From contig CAKOVA010000038.1 of NCBI GenBank assembly GCA_934120735.1, positions 1-18,374 on the forward strand: a stretch of DNA of 18,374 bases, given 5' to 3'. Under the pieces are notes generated by a model that saw only the letters and a list, made by a program, of their open reading frames with translations, made no database searches and was not told where the DNA came from. The stretch's first letter is position 1; the number at the start of each line of letters is the position of its first letter. This DNA comes from an uncultured Prevotella sp. GTDB taxonomy: Bacteria; Bacteroidota; Bacteroidia; Bacteroidales; Bacteroidaceae. Below are positions 14,765 through 18,374 of the stretch, one piece after another. The position numbers and the translations under genes are program-made.

Positions 14765-15493
14765 ATGAAGGTTATTGCATCATTCTTCCGTTGGGTAATT
14801 ATCCTCTTTTTGACAACATCAATCCTCGCTGTTGTCGCCTACCGGTTCATACCTGTCTACATAACCCCTTTGATGGTGATTCGATGCTTCGAGAAAGGCG
14901 AGCTCAAGATGCATCACCATTGGGTGCAAATGGACAATATTTCACGACACATGCCTGTTGCTGTGATGGCCAGTGAGGACCAACGGTTCTTGTTGCATCA
15001 TGGTTTTGACTACAATGCCATCGAGAAAGCTGCGGTTCACAATATCAAAAGCAAGACGGGAAAGAAGCGTGGAGCAAGCACGATTACACAACAAACGGCA
15101 AAAAACGTTTTTCTTTGGCCCGGCCGTTCGTGGGTTAGAAAAGGTTTTGAAGTTTACTTCACCGCACTCATCGAGTTGATATGGAGCAAACAACGCATCA
15201 TGGAGGTGTACTTGAATTCCATCGAAATGGGGGACATGGTATATGGCGTGGATGCCGTAGCACGCTATCATTTCGGAAAAACAGCAAGTGAGTTGTCGCG
15301 ATCAGAATGCGCACTCATCGCCGCAACACTGCCAAACCCCATTCGTTTCAGCAGCAAAGCCCCCAGTGGATATGTTCGGTTAAGGCAAAGAAAGATAGAA
15401 CATGAGATGAAATTTATACCATCATTCCCAAAAGAAGGAGAGGATATTGATCCAAACACCACCAAAGGAGGCATCTACCACAAGAAAAGATGA
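14765..15493 (+). CDS. mtgA: Monofunctional biosynthetic peptidoglycan transglycosylase (GT51)
   Basis: The 242-residue protein has one N-terminal membrane anchor (about 9-28) and a GT51 domain facing the periplasm. GT51 signatures are MASEDQRFLLHHGFD (68-82; catalytic E71), GASTITQQTAKNVFL (103-117), the RKGFEVYFTALIELIWSKQR region (second acidic residue probably E129), and IMEVYLNSIEMGD (145-157). No transpeptidase domain follows, so it is the monofunctional type that polymerises lipid II into glycan strands. The ATG at 14765 keeps the anchor; the next Met (residue 37) would remove it. A terminator hairpin ends 9 bases before the start, so expression probably depends on read-through from the lipoprotein gene. 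Its stop overlaps the pcrA start by four bases (ATGA), suggesting translational coupling. Confidence 0.95.
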   Translation: MKVIASFFRWVIILFLTTSILAVVAYRFIPVYITPLMVIRCFEKGELKMHHHWVQMDNISRHMPVAVMASEDQRFLLHHGFDYNAIEKAAVHNIKSKTGKKRGASTITQQTAKNVFLWPGRSWVRKGFEVYFTALIELIWSKQRIMEVYLNSIEMGDMVYGVDAVARYHFGKTASELSRSECALIAATLPNPIRFSSKAPSGYVRLRQRKIEHEMKFIPSFPKEGEDIDPNTTKGGIYHKKR

Positions 15494-17922
15494 AAGATTT
15501 ATTGTCGCAATTAAACCAAGAACAGCGCTTGGCTGTTACTTATAACGACGGTCCACAACTGGTCATCGCAGGTGCTGGATCAGGCAAAACGCGTGTGTTG
15601 ACTTACAAAATAGCTTATTTAGTTCAACAAGGTTTGAAGCCCTGGTCCATCTTAGCATTGACGTTTACCAACAAAGCGGCTAACGAGATGAAGCAGCGCA
15701 TCGCACAGTTGATTGGGCAAGAGACAGCCAGATACATCCAAATGGGGACTTTTCACTCCATTTTTTCTCGCATTTTACGCATTGAGGCCGATGCCATTGG
15801 CTACACTTCGGGCTTTACTATCTATGACGAAAGTGATTCTCGGTCGTTGCTCAAGACCATCATCAAGGAAATGGAGCTCGACGACAAGGTGTACAGGCCA
15901 GCTGGCGTACATGCCATTATCAGCAAAGCCAAGAACCAACTCATCATGCCTCACGATTATTCCAGTAGGTCAGAGTTCATGAATCGCGACCGAAACAGTC
16001 GGATGCCCGAGCTTCATTCTGTGTACAAGGCTTATGTACAGCGATGCCGTAAGGCTAATGCCATGGACTTTGACGACTTGCTTGTTTTGACCCACCAGTT
16101 GCTGAAAGAGCATGAAGACATTCGACAAAAATATTGCCAGCGTTTTCAGTATGTGCTGGTTGACGAATATCAGGACACCAACTACGCACAGCAATGCATC
16201 GTTTGGCTGCTGACGAAAGAGCATCGTCACATCTGCGTGGTGGGCGACGACGCGCAAAGTATTTACGGATTTCGTGGAGCCAACATCGATAACATCTTGG
16301 ATTTCCAACAGATATACGAAGGTTCTCGCCTCTTCAAGCTTCAGCAAAACTACCGATCTACACAGAGAATCGTGCAGGCAGCCAACAGTTTGATTAAGCA
16401 CAACGAACGGCAAATACCCAAAGATGTGTTCAGTGAGAACGATGAAGGGGAAAAGATTATCTTTAAACCCGTTTATTCTGACAAAGAAGAAGCATTTGTG
16501 GTATGCAAGGACATCAAGCGAATTGCCAGGCAAGAGAATGCACCCTACAGCGACTTTGCCATCTTGTACCGAACCAACGCGCAAAGCCGAAGTTTCGAGG
16601 AGGAGATGAGAAAGCAAAACATTCCATACCGAATCTATGGCGGCTTGAGCTTTTATCAGCGCAAGGAGATTAAAGACATCATCGCTTACTTTCGCTTGGT
16701 CGTCAATCCTGATGATGAAGAGGCTTTCAAGCGCATCATCAATTACCCAACCAGGGGTATCGGGAATGTGACAATCCAAAAGATTGCCGACTCGGCACGC
16801 AACCATGCAGTGAGTTTCTGGCAGGTTATATCCAATCCTGCACAATATCTCCAGGAGCTGAATCAAGGCACACTTGGCAAGATTAATCGATTTAAAGAAC
16901 TCATAGAGGGATATATCTTAAAAGCCTCTAACACAGACGTATATCAGTTGGGCAATGAGATTATGAAGACAAGTGGATTCATTGCCGACATCTATTCCAA
17001 TAGCGATCCAGAAGGACTGGCCCGACAAGAGAACGTAGAAGAGCTGTTGGCGGGTATGCAAGATTTCTGTGAAAGCAAGAAAGAAGAGGGTAGAGAAAAC
17101 GAAATTTATCTCACAGACTATCTTCAGGAGGTTGCATTGCTCACTGATTTAGACAGCGACGATGGCGAGGAGAGTCGGGTGTCACTGATGACGGTGCATG
17201 CCGCTAAGGGGCTTGAGTTTCCCACCGTCTTCATCGTTGGACTGGAGGAAAACATTTTTCCAAGTCCCCTGTCGATGGGTTCGATGCGTGAGATGGAGGA
17301 AGAACGCCGTTTGCTCTATGTGGCCATCACCCGGGCAGAGAAGCATTGTATCATGACAAGTGCCAAAAACCGATGGCGATTTGGCAAGATGGAGTTTGAT
17401 ACGCCAAGTAGATTTATCAAAGACATTGATTCACGTTTTATACACATAGAATCCGAATTCGAAGTCGAATCGTCCGATGATTCATTCTATACGCCTTACA
17501 GTGGAAGCTCCTTCTCGGGCGATGTTTATCGTCGATATAGTGACCGAATGCAGAACTCCCGACCTGTGGCCAGCCAGTTCCAAGCCGCCCCCAAGCCGAA
17601 AATCACCGCTCCGCGGCGTCCCGAGCAGGCGGTTGACCCGTTCTCATCCTCCTTTAAGCGCCAACTCCAACAGACAGGTGGAAACTTTAAGCGAGTAGCT
17701 GATGTCATGACCAACGGTGGGCGAACAGTGGCAGCCTCTTCTTCCAGTCCTGATGCCTCAGGCTTGCAAGAGGGCTGCACCATCGAGCACCAGCGTTTCG
17801 GCATTGGCACCGTACTCCGTCTGGAGGGCAAGGGTGAGAACCGAAAAGCCACCGTGGCCTTCAGGAATGCGGGAACTAAACAGTTGCTATTGAAATTCGC
17901 CCGATTCAAGGTGCTGTCGTAG
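15490..17922 (+). CDS. pcrA: UvrD/PcrA-type superfamily 1A DNA helicase
   Basis: The 810-residue protein contains all SF1A helicase motifs: Walker A AGAGSGKT (27-34), motif Ia LALTFTNKAANEM (55-67), and Walker B LVDEYQDT (223-230). Motif III GDDAQSIYGFRGA (252-264), motif IV QNYRST (286-291), motif V SLMTVHAAKGLEF (565-577) and motif VI RRLLYVAITRA (606-616) follow. A Ser-rich, probably disordered linker (about 660-755) leads to a C-terminal Tudor-like PcrA/UvrD domain (about 758-810, GCTIEHQRFGIGTVLRLEG), which in relatives contacts RNA polymerase. It unwinds DNA 3' to 5' in repair, recombination control and transcription-coupled repair. The family name could be pcrA or uvrD; the C-terminal domain and length fit either. 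The ATG at 15490 overlaps the mtgA stop, and a plausible N-terminus (LNQEQRLAV) follows at once. Confidence 0.95.
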   Translation: MKDLLSQLNQEQRLAVTYNDGPQLVIAGAGSGKTRVLTYKIAYLVQQGLKPWSILALTFTNKAANEMKQRIAQLIGQETARYIQMGTFHSIFSRILRIEADAIGYTSGFTIYDESDSRSLLKTIIKEMELDDKVYRPAGVHAIISKAKNQLIMPHDYSSRSEFMNRDRNSRMPELHSVYKAYVQRCRKANAMDFDDLLVLTHQLLKEHEDIRQKYCQRFQYVLVDEYQDTNYAQQCIVWLLTKEHRHICVVGDDAQSIYGFRGANIDNILDFQQIYEGSRLFKLQQNYRSTQRIVQAANSLIKHNERQIPKDVFSENDEGEKIIFKPVYSDKEEAFVVCKDIKRIARQENAPYSDFAILYRTNAQSRSFEEEMRKQNIPYRIYGGLSFYQRKEIKDIIAYFRLVVNPDDEEAFKRIINYPTRGIGNVTIQKIADSARNHAVSFWQVISNPAQYLQELNQGTLGKINRFKELIEGYILKASNTDVYQLGNEIMKTSGFIADIYSNSDPEGLARQENVEELLAGMQDFCESKKEEGRENEIYLTDYLQEVALLTDLDSDDGEESRVSLMTVHAAKGLEFPTVFIVGLEENIFPSPLSMGSMREMEEERRLLYVAITRAEKHCIMTSAKNRWRFGKMEFDTPSRFIKDIDSRFIHIESEFEVESSDDSFYTPYSGSSFSGDVYRRYSDRMQNSRPVASQFQAAPKPKITAPRRPEQAVDPFSSSFKRQLQQTGGNFKRVADVMTNGGRTVAASSSSPDASGLQEGCTIEHQRFGIGTVLRLEGKGENRKATVAFRNAGTKQLLLKFARFKVLS

Positions 17923-18047
17923 CAAGGGCAGGATAGCGTTTGCAGAGCGCATTTTGTTGAGTTATTTCAATATTTTAAATTCTCATTCTAGAAAAATATT
18001 CGCCATCACGCGGTTGTTTTCGAGTCGTTTTTAGCGTCTGTCAGCCT

Positions 18048-18150
18048 AAAAGCATTGCTTTTGGTCTTCTAGAAGGTACAGTTTGGCATGTTAAAGCATT
18101 CGGTTTTATATTGAAAGTCATTGCTTTTCGGGTGTAAAAGCATTGATGTT
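18048..18150. repeat. Cluster of AAAGCATTG-type palindromic repeats (copy C)
   Basis: AAAAGCATTGCTTTT (18048-18062) is the exact reverse complement of the palindrome at 2357-2371. Three diverged copies follow: AAAGCATTCGGTTTT from 18093, AAAGTCATTGCTTTT from 18114 and AAAAGCATTGATG from 18137. Start spacings are 45, 21 and 23 bases, so it is not a regular tandem array. Confidence 0.75.
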
Positions 18151-18209
18151 TACAATCTTCATCAGGCATAGGAATGCCTAAGTCACTGATACATAGTATA
18201 CTGCAAAAT

Positions 18210-18253
18210 TCGCGTATTTGCGTGCCATCATGCGTCTGGTTGCAAATACGCGA
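18210..18253. repeat. Inverted repeat TCGCGTATTTGC/GCAAATACGCGA
   Basis: A perfect 12-bp stem (18210-18221 with 18242-18253) encloses 20 bases that contain ATGCGTCTG (18230-18238). This word and TTGCAAATACG also occur together in the 2278-2345 region. No T-run follows on either strand. Confidence 0.75.
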
Positions 18254-18293
18254 GTATTTGAGAGGGTAGTCAATATTTTTCATCATTTTCACC

Positions 18294-18374
18294 CTACCAG
18301 TCGAGAATAAGATGAACAGCTTGTGGGGAAATCATCATTATGTCTTTAACATTCAATTCTGTGAGGTCCATGGG
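18294..18374 (-). CDS. Possible C-terminal end of an unidentified protein, partial
   Basis: On the minus strand a frame is open from the window's right edge to a TAG at 18296-18294, giving 26 residues: PMDLTELNVKDIMMISP then QAVHLILDW. The mix of residues is protein-like, and the frame would end just before the repeats that follow pcrA, as expected for a convergent gene. The family is not recognised. It is too short to prove, and a competing plus-strand frame starting MNSLWGNHHYVFN (ATG at 18312) covers the same bases. I saw no -7 box upstream of that ATG. Confidence 0.3.
   Translation of the reverse strand, partial: PMDLTELNVKDIMMISPQAVHLILDW

Larger units (their letters stand above)
17923..18293. 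other. Repeat-rich intergenic region, no supported gene
   Basis: An 83-codon minus-strand frame (18041-18292) runs through palindromic repeats and shows no family resemblance, so it is not called. An AT-rich 8-bp inverted repeat (AATATTTT 17969-17976 with 17993-18000) may help end pcrA transcription, but no good intrinsic terminator is seen. A small hairpin AGGCAT-AGGA-ATGCCT lies at 18164-18179. Confidence 0.6.

Noticed and set aside
18048..18150. Degenerate CRISPR-like array
   Set aside because: The repeated units are only 9-15 bases, spacing is irregular (45, 21, 23), the copies diverge strongly, and no cas gene is present.
18041..18292. 83-codon minus-strand gene
   Set aside because: It runs through the AAAGCATTG and GCAAATACGCG repeats; the apparent protein is the translation of repeats.
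1..18374. Defence system, prophage, integrative element or natural-product cluster
   Set aside because: All recognised genes are housekeeping or envelope/sugar metabolism genes with even base composition; no integrase, transposase, toxin-antitoxin pair or nuclease-ATPase cassette was found.

Overview
The window looks like chromosomal DNA of a Bacteroidota bacterium, most likely Prevotella-like (Prevotellaceae). The evidence is Bacteroidota -7 boxes (TAnnTTTG) 15-90 bases upstream of several genes, the lack of clear Shine-Dalgarno sequences, an archaeal/eukaryal-type ProS, a DUF4954-type protein, a long NagB/PIG-L fusion, and gaps filled with short AAAGCATTG-like palindromic repeats. The genus is inferred from memory of such genomes and could not be checked. 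I see no rRNA, tRNA, CRISPR array, integrase, transposase, phage gene or defence cassette. Nearly everything is housekeeping or carbohydrate metabolism.

Layout. (1) 1-2018, minus strand: hflX (ribosome-associated GTPase) followed 9 bases later by a beta-helix protein of unknown function (DUF4954-like) that runs off the left edge. (2) 2019-2787: a long divergent gap with a hairpin and palindromic repeats. (3) 2788-7253, plus strand: an amino-sugar module of a secreted GH20 beta-N-acetylhexosaminidase, a complete glucosamine-6-phosphate deaminase (NagB), a hairpin terminator, and a 662-residue fusion of a catalytically dead NagB-like domain to a PIG-L/LmbE deacetylase domain. (4) 7254-7455: two large back-to-back hairpins between convergent genes. 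(5) 7456-9954, minus strand: a type I asparaginase and the upstream 23S rRNA methyltransferase RlmD. (6) 9955-10647: a gap with crossing inverted repeats, a minus-strand intrinsic terminator and a 91-base inverted-repeat element. (7) 10648-13834, minus strand: proS followed by an AspT/YidE-type transporter. (8) 14029-17922, plus strand: a glycine-zipper/OmpA lipoprotein, a terminator hairpin, then mtgA (peptidoglycan glycosyltransferase) overlapping by 4 bases a PcrA/UvrD helicase. (9) 17923-18374: a repeat-rich gap and perhaps the last 26 codons of a minus-strand gene.

How the genes work together. The hexosaminidase can release N-acetylhexosamines outside the cytoplasm, and NagB turns glucosamine-6-P into fructose-6-P plus ammonia. 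No nagA is seen. The PIG-L domain of the fusion is therefore an attractive but unproven candidate for a deacetylation step, with the dead NagB domain perhaps acting as a sensor or scaffold. The most interesting features are this fusion, two terminator-like hairpins that sit only 9-14 bases before a downstream start codon (5215-5250 and 14729-14755), and the family of short palindromic repeats shared by three of the intergenic gaps.
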